From positions 3,100,001-3,164,000 of the forward strand of contig NZ_CP095461.1 in assembly GCF_023022985.1 (NCBI RefSeq): a stretch of DNA of 64,000 bases, given 5' to 3'. The DNA is from Arthrobacter gengyunqii (lineage in GTDB: Bacteria; Actinomycetota; Actinomycetes; Actinomycetales; Micrococcaceae). The position numbers and the translations under genes were made by a program. Below the pieces are notes generated by a model that was not told where the DNA came from, searched no databases, and worked only from the letters and a program-made list of their open reading frames with translations. Below are positions 1 to 8,553 of the stretch, in pieces (the stretch's first letter is position 1; each line of letters begins with the position of its first letter).

Positions 1-435
1 GATCGGGTTGCCGTCGAGAGAGATGATTACAAACGGATTCTTCTGGTAGGTGGTGCCGATGATTTTCAGCGGCGCGTCCTCCTCCACGATGACCGGGGCC
101 ACGCCCATGGGGCTTGACGTACCCACCAGCGCCCCGCCGGAAAGAAGCATGGTTTCCGTGGACGTTCCCCCGGGTCCGCCGGCGATCAGGTTCAGCTCGC
201 TGAAGCCCTCCTCGGTGTAGTAGCCGTTTGCGTCGGCGAAATACTCCCCGGCGAACTCCGCATTCTTGATCCAGGAAAGATTCACGTCCAGGGTGCCGTA
301 CTCAGCGTCACCGGTGCCCGCTTCGGCCTCGGAACCCGCGCAGGCGGTGACCAGGAGCAGGCTGGATGCGGTCATCGCGGCGGCGAGGAACCGGGCTGTG
401 GTGCGTCGTCGTGTCCGCGGGGAGATGAGGCTCAT
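1..435 (-). CDS. ABC transporter substrate-binding lipoprotein, NMT1/THI5-like (3' end cut by window)
   Basis: The gene reads leftward off the window edge, so only the first 145 codons are present. The start is ATG at 435. The N-terminus has an arginine-rich region, a hydrophobic segment and a lipobox ending in LLVTACAG, so the mature protein should be a membrane-anchored extracellular lipoprotein. The following segment (LDVNLSWIKNAEFAGEYFAD) is typical of the NMT1/THI5 binding-protein superfamily, which serves ABC importers for thiamine-pyrimidine precursors, nitrate, taurine or aromatic sulfonates. The substrate cannot be told from this fragment. No TPP-riboswitch signature is visible upstream. 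Confidence 0.8.
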   Translation of the reverse strand, partial: MSLISPRTRRRTTARFLAAAMTASSLLLVTACAGSEAEAGTGDAEYGTLDVNLSWIKNAEFAGEYFADANGYYTEEGFSELNLIAGGPGGTSTETMLLSGGALVGTSSPMGVAPVIVEEDAPLKIIGTTYQKNPFVIISLDGNPI

Positions 436-552
436 TGGTATCAGGCTTTCCGTAGGCGAATAAGTCCTGAGCCTAGGAACGGATTGTTACTTCCGGCGCC
501 CCTGGGCGTTACATCGCGGTAAACGCACGGACCCTCCCCTGCCCGGCATAAC

Positions 553-590
553 AAAGTCCGGCCGGCGCCCTGAGGCACCGGCCGGACTTT
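553..590 (-). terminator. Intrinsic terminator of terC
   Basis: Perfect 13-bp inverted repeat: AAAGTCCGGCCGG at 553-565 and CCGGCCGGACTTT at 578-590, with a 12-nt loop. It lies 14 bp past the terC stop codon. The A/T bases at the stem ends give the U-rich tail. Confidence 0.8.
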
Positions 591-604
591 ATCCTGCTGC
601 GCGG

Positions 605-1792
605 TTACTTGCTGATGTATTTGGAGTGCGCTTCGTGCGCCCGGGCAACCTCGGCCCGGATGTCCTCGATGTCCTTGACCTTGTCACGGTACTTGCGGTC
701 CATCTGGGAGATCTGCTGTTCCTCCTCGCAGAGGGCGGTGTAGATCCGCTCCCGTTCGCCTTCATCCGAGGTGTAGGACAGGTCCAGGTAGGCGTTCGCG
801 TGGCGGCGGGCGTTGTTGACGGCCGTTTGCGCCTTGCCTGCCGGGCTGACCAGCGAGGCGACGATTGTGACCGCCAGGACCCCGATGATCACACCCAGGG
901 ACAGGCCGGTGCCGATCTCGACAACCTGCACGTGCTCACCGTTGTTGATGAACCACAGCGTGTTTTCATGCAGCGCGTGCAGCACAAGCTTCACGCCAAT
1001 GAAGGCGAGGATGGCGGCCAGGCCGTAGGAGAGGTAGATCAGGCGGTCCAGCAGTCCGTCGATCAGGAAGTAGAGCTGGCGCAGGCCCATGAGCGAGAAT
1101 GCCGTGGCGGTGAAGACAATGAAGGTGCTCTGGGTCAGGCCGAAGATTGCCGGGATGGAGTCCAGGGCGAAGAGGATGTCGGTTCCGCCGATGGCCACCA
1201 TGACCAGCAGCATGGGGGTGAGGACCTTCTTGCCGTTTTCCACCGTGAGCAGCTTGTCGCCGTCGTAATGGTCGGTGGTGGGCAGCACCCGCTTGGCAAT
1301 GCGGATGATGAAGTTGTTTGCCTCGTCCTTCTCACTGTTCTCGGGCTTGAGCAGGTTGCCCGCCGTGATCAGGAGGATCAGGCCGAAGAGGTAGAAGATC
1401 CAGGAGAAGGAGTTGATGAGCGCGGCGCCCAGGAAAATGAACCCGGTGCGGGCAATCAGGGCAAAGACGATGCCGAAGAGCAGGACTTTCTGCTGGTCCT
1501 CCCTGGGCACCCGGAAGCTGGCCATGATGATCAGGAAGACAAACAGGTTGTCCACTGAGAGGGCCTTCTCAGTGATGTAGCCGGCGAAGTACTCGCTGCC
1601 GGCGGTGGCTCCGCCGAAGACCAGGACAAGGACGCCGAAAACGAGCGCCAGGCCTACGTAGATCGAAGACCAAACAGCGGCTTCTTTCAGCGTGGGGATA
1701 TGCGCCTTGCGGATGTGGAAGAAGTAGTCGAAGGCCAGCAGGCCAAGAATGACGGCAATCGTCACTCCCCAGATCAGGGGGGAAACAGTCAT
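605..1792 (-). CDS. terC: TerC family integral membrane protein (metal/Mn homeostasis or tellurite resistance type)
   Basis: A 395-aa polytopic membrane protein of the TerC/Alx family. It begins MTVSPLIWGVT with about nine hydrophobic helices. Conserved acidic intramembrane motifs are visible, for example EKALSVDNLFVF and GGTDILFALDSIPAIFG, as expected of the family's metal-binding sites. The C-terminal 70 residues are hydrophilic and likely cytoplasmic. I chose ATG at 1792 because it follows a purine-rich AAGCGGA; the longer reading (to 1867) would run into the riboswitch. TerC/Alx proteins are implicated in Mn2+ export or metalation of exported proteins. The leader carries a yybP-ykoY element, which supports Mn2+-dependent control. 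Confidence 0.93.
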   Translation of the reverse strand: MTVSPLIWGVTIAVILGLLAFDYFFHIRKAHIPTLKEAAVWSSIYVGLALVFGVLVLVFGGATAGSEYFAGYITEKALSVDNLFVFLIIMASFRVPREDQQKVLLFGIVFALIARTGFIFLGAALINSFSWIFYLFGLILLITAGNLLKPENSEKDEANNFIIRIAKRVLPTTDHYDGDKLLTVENGKKVLTPMLLVMVAIGGTDILFALDSIPAIFGLTQSTFIVFTATAFSLMGLRQLYFLIDGLLDRLIYLSYGLAAILAFIGVKLVLHALHENTLWFINNGEHVQVVEIGTGLSLGVIIGVLAVTIVASLVSPAGKAQTAVNNARRHANAYLDLSYTSDEGERERIYTALCEEEQQISQMDRKYRDKVKDIEDIRAEVARAHEAHSKYISK

Positions 1793-1802
1793 GGAAGTCC
1801 GC

Positions 1803-1932
1803 TTTCGTAGGGTCGTCAAAGAACCATAGGTCTCTCCGGCGCCCCTGTGAATGGGTGCCCGCTGCATCCGGCTGGGGCGTCGGTGCCCAACGTGTTGACG
1901 GATAACGGCGAGGTGGATACTCCCCTACGAAG
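1803..1932 (-). promoter_or_regulatory. yybP-ykoY (Mn2+) riboswitch in the terC leader
   Basis: Read on the minus strand, the 5' side has TTCGTAGGGGAGTA and the 3' side has GCCGGAGAGACCTATGG. These are the two conserved Mn2+-binding loop segments of yybP-ykoY riboswitches. The outer helix P1 is a perfect 9-bp pairing of TTCGTAGGG (1932 down to 1924) with CCCTACGAA (about 1812 down to 1804). It ends 10-12 nt before the terC start codon, close enough to act on translation. Placement before a TerC/Alx gene matches the class (E. coli alx, mntP). The identification is by motif and pairing only; no covariance model was run. Confidence 0.85.
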
Positions 1933-1935
1933 GGT

Positions 1936-2595
1936 TCAGTCTAACGGGTCCGGACCGGTTGCTGCCACCTGGCCTTTGGACGTGTCGCCAAGAAGGGGCA
2001 GGTCCGCCGCAGTGTCGAGGTCCTGCCCGTCAGCCAAATCCGAGCAGTCCACAACGTCGACCAGTGACGCGTTGGCACGCAGGAACTCTCTGGCCCCGGC
2101 GTCACCTTTGGCCTGCGCCGCAGCGGCGGCGGCCAGATCCCGGGTAAAAATCAGGGGGTGTCCGCGGCGAACGGCCGTAGAACCTGCCTGCCGGTAACCG
2201 GCGGCGGTGATGCGGCCGGGCTGATGGCGCCTGATAAGCCGGGAGACGACGGCTGCGCTCAGTCCGGGCTGGTCGACCAGGGCCACCAGCAGTGCTGCCG
2301 CGTCGGGCTCGGCGGCTAACGCCGACTCTGCTCCGCGGCGGAAGGACAATCCCATCCCGGTGTTCCAGTCCGGATTGATGACGGCGCGGCAGCCTCCCAG
2401 TTCAGCTCTGGCCATCACCTCGTCTGCTTGGGCTCCCAGGACGACGGCGAGGGAAGAGCAGCCGCCGTTTCGCAGCTGCGTGAGGATGTGTTCAATCAGC
2501 GGCCGCCCTTGGAACGGCAGCAGCGCCTTGGTGCCCAGGCCCAGGCGGAGGCCTGCCCCTGCGGCCAGCACAAGGCCGGCTGTCGGGGCGGGCAA
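1936..2595 (-). CDS. MobA-like NTP transferase (molybdenum cofactor cytidylyltransferase/MocA-like)
   Basis: A 219-aa nucleotidyltransferase. The N-terminal signature LVLAAGAGLRLGLGTKALLP is the LxAGxxxRxGxxK nucleotide-binding loop of the MobA/MocA group. Further family features are NPDWNTGMGLSFRRG (cf. NxxxxxGMxxS) and ALLVALVDQPGLS (metal-binding Asp region). It would transfer CMP or GMP to a molybdopterin or a related acceptor. No Mo-enzyme genes are nearby, so the substrate is open. The likely start is TTG at 2595 with GAGGG about 9 nt upstream, 4 bp after the DUF4193 stop, so the two are probably cotranscribed. Its 3' end abuts the terC riboswitch, so the terC promoter must lie inside this gene. 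Confidence 0.8.
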   Translation of the reverse strand: MPAPTAGLVLAAGAGLRLGLGTKALLPFQGRPLIEHILTQLRNGGCSSLAVVLGAQADEVMARAELGGCRAVINPDWNTGMGLSFRRGAESALAAEPDAAALLVALVDQPGLSAAVVSRLIRRHQPGRITAAGYRQAGSTAVRRGHPLIFTRDLAAAAAAQAKGDAGAREFLRANASLVDVVDCSDLADGQDLDTAADLPLLGDTSKGQVAATGPDPLD

Positions 2596-2599
2596 GGGC

Positions 2600-2905
2600 T
2601 CAGCCCTCGCAGTCGTAGCAGTACTTCATGCCGTTCTTCTCCAAGGCCACCTGGGAGCGGTGGCGGACAAGGAAGCAGGAAGCGCAGGTGAATTCATCGT
2701 CCTGGGCCGGGACTACGCGGACGAGCAGTTCCTCGCCGGAAAGGTCTGCGCCCGGGAGTTCAAAGTTTTCCGCGGCTTCGGTTTCATCGACGTCCACGGC
2801 GGTGGCGGACGGAGTCACACTGCGCTGGGCCTGCAGTTCTTCAAGCGAGGCGGTGGATGCTCCGTCGTCCTCGGTCTTGCGCGGTGCGTCGTAATCTGTC
2901 GCCAT
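2600..2905 (-). CDS. DUF4193 family protein with zinc-ribbon-like C-terminus
   Basis: A 101-aa acidic protein beginning MATDYDAPRKTEDDG. The C-terminus carries two CxxC pairs, CASCFLVRHRSQ and YCYDCEG, arranged as a small zinc ribbon. This is the DUF4193 family, widespread in Actinobacteria and of unknown function; the last ~35 residues are the conserved part. It is probably the first gene of a pair with the MobA-like gene downstream. Confidence 0.88.
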   Translation of the reverse strand: MATDYDAPRKTEDDGASTASLEELQAQRSVTPSATAVDVDETEAAENFELPGADLSGEELLVRVVPAQDDEFTCASCFLVRHRSQVALEKNGMKYCYDCEG

Positions 2906-3052
2906 TTGTGTTGGCTCACACTCCTATTTCAGCTCATGCTTCGGATCCGGCCTCGATCGTAACGGATGGATGGCGGGAGCTCTGCCTCAGAAGGCAATAA
3001 TCGGGACATATTCGCCGCAGGCCGAACACCGGTGCCGAATCCGGACAGCACA

Positions 3053-3082
3053 AAGGGGCGTCCCGTTGGCGGAACGCCCCTT
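3053..3082. terminator. Strong stem-loop terminator downstream of the YtxH-like gene
   Basis: AAGGGGCGT (3053-3061) pairs with ACGCCCCTT (3074-3082). Inner CCG/CGG pairs extend the stem. It follows the stop of the leftward gene ending at 3105 and separates it from DUF4193. Confidence 0.7.
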
Positions 3083-3104
3083 CGGATTCTGCTGCTTTGT
3101 GCTG

Positions 3105-3518
3105 CTACGGCTTCTTGGGTTCGGGCTGCACTTCAGCCGGGCTCATCGAGTGATTCCCGCCCGTGGTGAAGGATCCGTTGGAGGCGGAACCCGTTCCGCT
3201 CGCTTCAGCGGGCTTCGGGGCGGATGCGCCGGTTGAACCGGATCCGGAGGAGGTGCCGGTCCCGGCGGACGAACCTGCCGAGGAGGCGGGCTTTCCCGAA
3301 TCGGTTGAATGCGAGACCTTGTCCTTGGCCGTGGAAGCAACCTCGGAGACCTTTTCCTGCAGTCCGGGAGCCTTCTCCTTGGCCCACTCCGTGCCGTGGG
3401 AAACAGTTTCCTGAACCTTCGGGTCCTTCCACAGTTCCATCAGCTTTTCGCGGCCGGCCTTGGAACCGAGCAGGTAGCCAACGCCTGCGCCGGCGAGAAA
3501 TACAAACTTCTTTACCAT
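3105..3518 (-). CDS. YtxH domain-like small membrane/envelope protein
   Basis: A 137-aa protein starting MVKKFVFLAGAGVGYLLGSK. The short hydrophobic glycine-rich segment followed by KAGRE is the hallmark of YtxH-like proteins. An amphipathic Lys/Glu-rich helix follows (about residues 30-70: KDPKVQETVSHGTEWAKEKA), then a long Ser/Gly/Ala/Pro-rich disordered tail. The start at 3518 is set by GAGGAG 8 nt upstream; an alternative in-frame start 12 nt earlier lacks a good site. YtxH proteins are linked to general stress in Bacillus; the role here is unknown. Confidence 0.7.
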   Translation of the reverse strand: MVKKFVFLAGAGVGYLLGSKAGREKLMELWKDPKVQETVSHGTEWAKEKAPGLQEKVSEVASTAKDKVSHSTDSGKPASSAGSSAGTGTSSGSGSTGASAPKPAEASGTGSASNGSFTTGGNHSMSPAEVQPEPKKP

Positions 3519-3655
3519 GATGCTCCTCATTCCTGCCCCCGGTGAGGGGCATAGCGAATACTGTCAGGGTGTTCATAAGCACACTACCGCCGGAAGCGGA
3601 AGAATAAACAGCAACCTTACTATGTCCGGGCCGGTTCTGTTTGCCGGTGGTGCGC

Positions 3656-4090
3656 CTAGCCGCCCATCAGGCGGGAACGGATGAGGAACCGCTTGCCCTC
3701 CGGAGCTTCGACAGAGAAGCCGCTCCCCCGGCCCGGGACCACATCGACCGTGAGGTGTGTGTGTTTCCAGTAGTCGAACTGCTCCAGGGACATCCAGAAG
3801 TCCAGCGGCTCCCCCGGTGCCAGTTCAAAGGTTCCCAGCAGCACATCCGCTTCTGAGGTGATGAAGTCTCCCGCCGGATAGCACATGGGTGATGAACCGT
3901 CGCAGCAGCCCCCTGACTGGTGGAACATCAGCGGTCCGTGTTGTTCGCGCAGCTGGAGCAGGAGCTCCTGCGCCGCAGGTGTCAACGCCACCCGGGAAAA
4001 GCTCTCTCCGGGCAGCGTGACGCCGGCTTCCAGCACCCCTGCCGGTGAAACGGCGGCTGGGGTCCGGTCTGTCTCCTGATTCGAAACCAT
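3656..4090 (-). CDS. DUF779 family protein, aldehyde dehydrogenase-associated
   Basis: A 144-aa protein of the DUF779 family, recognised by FHQSGGCCDGSSPMCYP (clustered cysteines, possibly metal- or redox-active) and FDYWKHTHLTVDVVPGRGSG. DUF779 genes sit next to NAD-dependent acetaldehyde dehydrogenases in many Actinobacteria. Here the start codon ATG shares its A with the stop of adhP (TGATG), so the two are translationally coupled. The order aldA-adhP-DUF779 argues for a role in the alcohol/aldehyde pathway. The biochemical function is not known. Confidence 0.88.
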   Translation of the reverse strand: MVSNQETDRTPAAVSPAGVLEAGVTLPGESFSRVALTPAAQELLLQLREQHGPLMFHQSGGCCDGSSPMCYPAGDFITSEADVLLGTFELAPGEPLDFWMSLEQFDYWKHTHLTVDVVPGRGSGFSVEAPEGKRFLIRSRLMGG

Positions 4091-5109
4091 CAGTACTGAA
4101 CAACCACCCGTCCGTCGACCTTGCCCTGCTCCAGCTCTTCCATGACGGCGTTAATCTCATCGAGGTTCCGGGTGCTCACCTTCGGATGGATGAGGCCCCG
4201 GTCGTAGAAGTCGATGGCCTCGGCGAGGTCCTGCCGGGTGCCCACGATCGAGCCGCGGATGGTCAGTCCCTTGAGCACGATGTCGAAGATGGGTGCCGGA
4301 AAATCTCCGGGCGGCAGGCCGTTGAAAACAATGGTGCCGCCGCGCCGGGCCATGCCGATTGCCTGGCCGAATGCCGAGGGATGGACCGCCGTGACCAGCA
4401 CGGCATGGGCACCGCCAATCTTGGTCTGGATTGCCTCGACGGGATCCTCGTTGCGTGCATTGACCACCACTTCGGCGCCGAATGAGGTGGCGAGCTCCAG
4501 CTTGTCGTCAGCGATGTCCACAGCGGCAACCCGCAGTCCCATGGCTTTGGCATACTGAACCGCGATATGGCCCAGCCCGCCAACGCCGGAGATCACCACC
4601 CATTGCCCGGGCCGTGCTTCGCTGACCTTCAGCCCCTTGTAGACGGTCACTCCGGCGCACAGGATCGGCGCAATCTCCACCGGGTCCGCACCCTTGGGGA
4701 TGCGGGCGGCAAATTTGGCGTCAACCAGCATGTACTGACCGAAGGATCCGTCGACTGTGTAGCCGCCGTTCTGCTGCTGCTCGCACAGCGTTTCCCACCC
4801 GGTGCGGCAGAATTCACAAACACCGCAGGCAGACCACAGCCAGGCGTTGCCCACCATGTCTCCAACGGCGACGTCCGTTACGCCGTCTCCAACAGCAACA
4901 ACTTCACCGACGCCTTCGTGGCCGGGAATGAAGGGCGGAGTAGGTTTCACCGGCCAGTCGCCCTGGGCGGCGTGAAGGTCAGTGTGGCAGACGCCGGTAG
5001 TAACCAGTTTTACCAGCACCTGGCCCGGTCCGGGGTCCGGGACCGCCACTTCTTCCACAGACAGTTCTTGTCCGAGCTCGTTGACTACGGCTGCTTGCAT
5101 ATTTGCCAC
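4090..5109 (-). CDS. adhP: Zinc-dependent alcohol dehydrogenase AdhP
   Basis: A 339-aa medium-chain dehydrogenase of the AdhP type, converting primary alcohols to aldehydes with NAD+. Catalytic zinc ligands are visible in TTGVCHTDLH (Cys) and GHEGVGEV (His-Glu). The structural zinc loop is CGVCEFCRTGWETLCEQQ. The Rossmann motif is ISGVGGLGHIAVQYAKAMG. The likely start is GTG at 5109, with GAGGA a few bases upstream; the ATG three codons later is the alternative. It lies 61 bp downstream of the aldehyde dehydrogenase and overlaps DUF779 by one base, so one operon oxidises alcohol via aldehyde to acid. Confidence 0.95.
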   Translation of the reverse strand: MANMQAAVVNELGQELSVEEVAVPDPGPGQVLVKLVTTGVCHTDLHAAQGDWPVKPTPPFIPGHEGVGEVVAVGDGVTDVAVGDMVGNAWLWSACGVCEFCRTGWETLCEQQQNGGYTVDGSFGQYMLVDAKFAARIPKGADPVEIAPILCAGVTVYKGLKVSEARPGQWVVISGVGGLGHIAVQYAKAMGLRVAAVDIADDKLELATSFGAEVVVNARNEDPVEAIQTKIGGAHAVLVTAVHPSAFGQAIGMARRGGTIVFNGLPPGDFPAPIFDIVLKGLTIRGSIVGTRQDLAEAIDFYDRGLIHPKVSTRNLDEINAVMEELEQGKVDGRVVVQY

Positions 5110-5170
5110 TGGGTCCTCATTCCTTGATCCGCACGGGGGTGGTGTCCAGCGTAGGTTCAGGCGGCCGGGC

Positions 5171-6694
5171 TTAGAAGAAGCCCTGCTTGTTTTCCGCGTA
5201 GCTGACCAGCAGGTTCTTGGTCTGCTGGTAGTGGTCCAGCATCATGGCGTGGTTCTCGCGCCCGATGCCGGAGGACTTGTACCCGCCAAACGCTGCGTGT
5301 GCGGGATAGGCGTGGTAGTTGTTCACCCACACCCGGCCTGCCTGGATGTCCCGGCCTGCACGGTACGCGGTGTTGCCGTTGCGGGACCACACGCCGGCAC
5401 CGAGGCCGTAGAGAGTGTCATTGGCAATGGCGAGCGCCTCGCCGTAGTCGGAGAACCGGGTCACTGACACCACCGGACCGAAAATCTCCTCCTGGAAGAT
5501 GCGCATGTTGTTGGTGCCCTCAAACACCGTGGGCTGAACGTAGAAGCCGCCGGCGAGATCGCCGTCGAGCATCAGCCGCTCACCGCCGGTGAGCACCTTT
5601 GCGCCTTCCTGATGGGCAATGTCCATGTAGGAGAGGATTTTCTCCAACTGGTCATTGGACGCCTGGGCGCCGACCATGGTGTTGGTGTCCAGCGGGTTGC
5701 CCTGGATCATCTGCGCGGTGCGGGCCAGCGCATCGGACATGAAGGAGTCATAGATGGATTCCTGGACCAGTGCACGGGACGGGCAGGTGCACACTTCACC
5801 CTGGTTCAGGGCAAACATGTTGAACCCTTCCAGCGCCTTGTCGTAGAACGCGTCATCCTCCTGGGCGACGTCGGCGAAGAAAATGTTGGGGCTCTTGCCG
5901 CCCAGCTCGAGGGTGACCGGGATGAGGTTCTGGCTGGCGTACTGCATAATCAGCCGGCCGGTGGTGGTTTCACCGGTGAAGGCGATCTTGCGGATCCGTT
6001 TGGAGGATGCCAACGGCTTGCCGGCCTCCACGCCGAAGCCGTTGACCACGTTGAGCACGCCGGCGGGCAGGATGTCCGCGAGCAGCTCCATGAGCACCAT
6101 GATCGAGGCCGGGGTCTGCTCGGCCGGCTTCAGGACAATGGCGTTGCCTGCGGCAAGCGCCGGAGCCAGCTTCCAGACGGCCATAAGGATGGGGAAGTTC
6201 CACGGGATGATCTGCCCCACGACGCCCAGCGGCTCGTGGAAATGGTAGGCCGTGGTGTTGTCGTCAATCTGCGAGAGCGTGCCCTCCTGCGCGCGGACCG
6301 CGCCGGCAAAGTAGCGGAAGTGGTCAACGGCCAGCGGCATGTCGGCTGCGAGCGTCTCACGGACGGGCTTGCCGTTGTCCCAGGTCTCGGCCACGGCCAG
6401 CAGCTCAAGGTTCTCTTCGATGCGGTCGGCAATGCGGTTCAGGATCTGTGCCCGTTCCGCGACGGACGTCTTGCCCCACGACGGGGCAGCCTTGTGCGCT
6501 GCGTCCAGGGCCAGCTCAATGTCCTCGGCGGTGCCGCGCGCAACTTCGCAGAACACCTTCCCGGTGATCGGTGAAACGTTCTCGAAGTATCCGCCCTTGA
6601 TCGGCGGTACCCATTCTCCGCCGATCCAGTTTTCGTAACGGGGCTTGAAAGAGAGTTTGGATCCCTCGGTGCCGGGCTGTGCATAAACAGTCAT
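5171..6694 (-). CDS. aldA: NAD-dependent aldehyde dehydrogenase (acetaldehyde dehydrogenase type)
   Basis: A 507-aa enzyme of the ALDH superfamily, closest by pattern to ExaC/AldA acetaldehyde dehydrogenases. Visible motifs are the NAD-binding [16 protein letters not shown], the general base region LELGGKSPN and the nucleophile region [11 protein letters not shown]. Start ATG at 6694 ([11 protein letters not shown]) follows AGGGAG; a longer in-frame reading upstream has no support. It heads the aldA-adhP-DUF779 operon. Divergent promoters face the MFS gene at 6869. The GAF-domain regulator at 8554-9903 is the likely activator, by analogy with AcoR-type control of acetoin/aldehyde genes. Confidence 0.95.
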   Translation of the reverse strand: MTVYAQPGTEGSKLSFKPRYENWIGGEWVPPIKGGYFENVSPITGKVFCEVARGTAEDIELALDAAHKAAPSWGKTSVAERAQILNRIADRIEENLELLAVAETWDNGKPVRETLAADMPLAVDHFRYFAGAVRAQEGTLSQIDDNTTAYHFHEPLGVVGQIIPWNFPILMAVWKLAPALAAGNAIVLKPAEQTPASIMVLMELLADILPAGVLNVVNGFGVEAGKPLASSKRIRKIAFTGETTTGRLIMQYASQNLIPVTLELGGKSPNIFFADVAQEDDAFYDKALEGFNMFALNQGEVCTCPSRALVQESIYDSFMSDALARTAQMIQGNPLDTNTMVGAQASNDQLEKILSYMDIAHQEGAKVLTGGERLMLDGDLAGGFYVQPTVFEGTNNMRIFQEEIFGPVVSVTRFSDYGEALAIANDTLYGLGAGVWSRNGNTAYRAGRDIQAGRVWVNNYHAYPAHAAFGGYKSSGIGRENHAMMLDHYQQTKNLLVSYAENKQGFF

Positions 6695-6756
6695 GGTTGC
6701 TCCCTGAAGTCGTGACGCCGGTGTCGTTTCCGTCGGTGGCATGAGCGTAGGCCCGG

Positions 6757-6775
6757 CTACGTTGCATCTACGTAG
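6757..6775. promoter_or_regulatory. Inverted repeat in aldA/MFS divergent intergenic region (candidate operator)
   Basis: CTACGT (6757-6762) and ACGTAG (6770-6775), separated by 7 bp. The site is 62 bp upstream of aldA and 93 bp upstream of the divergent MFS gene. No other copy was noticed, and the binding protein is unknown. Confidence 0.35.
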
Positions 6776-6868
6776 CAGCCGGTATGGTGCCCGGTCCGCA
6801 GCGGATTTATTGTTGCCGTGGGCAATTTTTCCGAACCTGCCCTCGAACGAACCTGACAAGGACGGCAG

Positions 6869-8536
6869 ATGGCTACAGAACCCAGCACCGGCGGCGGCTC
6901 CCGGAGCACCACCCGTTACGTCCGTTACCGGTGGTGGGGCCTGTTGGCGATCAGCCTCGGCGTCGCCATGATCATCATGGACGCCACCATCGTCTCCGTG
7001 GCCGTGCCCTCGATTGTGGGTGACCTGGGCATCTCCAGCACCCAGATCCAGTGGGTTCAGGAAATCTACACCCTGCTGTTCGCCGCGCTGCTCCTCACCT
7101 GGGGCCGGATTGCGGACCGGGTGGGACGACGGCGGGTGATGCTGATCGGCGTCGTCCTGTTTGTTGCGGCGAGCGTGCTGTGCGCCCTGGCCGAGTCCGG
7201 CGGTGTGCTTATCTTGGGGCGCGCCATTCAGGGACTGGGCGGATCCATGATCCTGCCCACCACGCTGGCCCTGCTCAACGCCAACTTCCAGGGACGCGAA
7301 CGCGGCATCGCTTTCGCTGTCTGGGGATCAACGATCGGCGGCATGGCGGCCATCGGCCCGCTGCTGGGCGGCTGGCTCACCGAGAATGCCAGCTGGCGCT
7401 GGGCCTTTGGCATCAACATCCCCGTTGGCGTGCTGATTGTGGGCGGGCTGCTGCTGTTTGTCGCGGAGTCGTCCGAACCCGTGGTCGGCGCGGCACAGCG
7501 CTTGGACCTGGGCGGAGCCGCCCTGTCCATCATCGGCTTCGGGGCACTGGTGTTCGGCCTGATCGAAGGCCGCACCTACGGCTGGTGGAATGCGTCCGAG
7601 GACGCTGCGTTTCAGGTGGGGAACCTCTCTCCTGTTCCGCTGGCCTTCCTGCTCGCAGTGGTGGCCCTGACGTGTTTTGTTCTGCTGCAGCGCTCGCGGA
7701 CGGCCGCCGGGAAGGGCGTGATCCTGGACCTGTCCCTGTTCCGGATCCCTTCCTTCGCCAACGGCAACGTGACGGCCCTCATCGTCAGCTTCGGTGAATT
7801 CGGCCTGATCCTTTCCCTGCCGCTGTGGTTCCAGAACGTGCTGGGCTTCACCGCCTTCCAGGCAGGCCTGGCCCTGCTCCCGCTGGCCGTGGGATCCTTC
7901 CTCGCCAGCGGAGGCGTTGCGGGCCTGGCCCGGAGGTTCAGCCCCATCCTGGTGGTCCGGATGGGCCTGGCCCTGGAAATCCTGAGCATCGCCGCCCTGG
8001 CCCTGCTGATCCGGCCGGACAGCACCGCCTGGCTGACCTCCCCGATCCTGCTGGTCTACGGCATTGGCGTGGGACTGGCCACCGCCCAACTCACCTCAGT
8101 GGTCCTCGCCGAAGTTCCCATAGCCAAGAGCGGCCAGGGATCGGCCACCCAGAGCACCGCACGGCAGACCGGATCCGCGCTGGGCATCGCGGTCCTGGGA
8201 ACGGCGTTCTTCACCACTCTGCGCACCGGTACCGAGGACCGGGTGGCTGATATGGTCGCCGGCAATCCCCAGTTGGGCGCAGTGGTGGATTCCGTCAATG
8301 CCACCTCCGGCGGCAGCATTGCGGCCCTGGCTGCAGATCCGCAGACCGCATTTGTCGCGGACGCGGCCCGCGAAGCCATGACCGACGGGGCATCCCTTGC
8401 TGGCTGGATCGCCGCTGCCGCACTGCTGATCGGCTTCCTGACCAGCCTCCGCATCAAACCGGTCATCGGCCCGCAGGCCGGTGAGCCCGCCGGCGTGCGC
8501 GCTCCGGAAGAGGGCCCCGCCGCTTCTTCTCCGTAG
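6869..8536 (+). CDS. MFS drug/metabolite exporter, DHA2 (EmrB/QacA, 14-TM) family
   Basis: A 555-aa transporter with about 14 hydrophobic helices. DHA2 motifs are present: motif A-like [14 protein letters not shown], motif C-like [25 protein letters not shown], and the TM1 segment [15 protein letters not shown]. It would act as a proton-coupled exporter in the cytoplasmic membrane; the substrate is unknown. ATG at 6869 has AAGGA about 7 nt upstream. It is divergent from aldA and convergent with the GAF regulator (17-bp gap), so a link to aldehyde or solvent stress is possible but unproven. Confidence 0.92.
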   Translation: MATEPSTGGGSRSTTRYVRYRWWGLLAISLGVAMIIMDATIVSVAVPSIVGDLGISSTQIQWVQEIYTLLFAALLLTWGRIADRVGRRRVMLIGVVLFVAASVLCALAESGGVLILGRAIQGLGGSMILPTTLALLNANFQGRERGIAFAVWGSTIGGMAAIGPLLGGWLTENASWRWAFGINIPVGVLIVGGLLLFVAESSEPVVGAAQRLDLGGAALSIIGFGALVFGLIEGRTYGWWNASEDAAFQVGNLSPVPLAFLLAVVALTCFVLLQRSRTAAGKGVILDLSLFRIPSFANGNVTALIVSFGEFGLILSLPLWFQNVLGFTAFQAGLALLPLAVGSFLASGGVAGLARRFSPILVVRMGLALEILSIAALALLIRPDSTAWLTSPILLVYGIGVGLATAQLTSVVLAEVPIAKSGQGSATQSTARQTGSALGIAVLGTAFFTTLRTGTEDRVADMVAGNPQLGAVVDSVNATSGGSIAALAADPQTAFVADAAREAMTDGASLAGWIAAAALLIGFLTSLRIKPVIGPQAGEPAGVRAPEEGPAASSP

Positions 8537-8553
8537 CCGGCCCGCGACCGGGA

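Noticed and set aside
436..552. TPP riboswitch before the NMT1/THI5-like lipoprotein
   Set aside because: No CTGAGA or ACCTGA(T) signature segments could be found.
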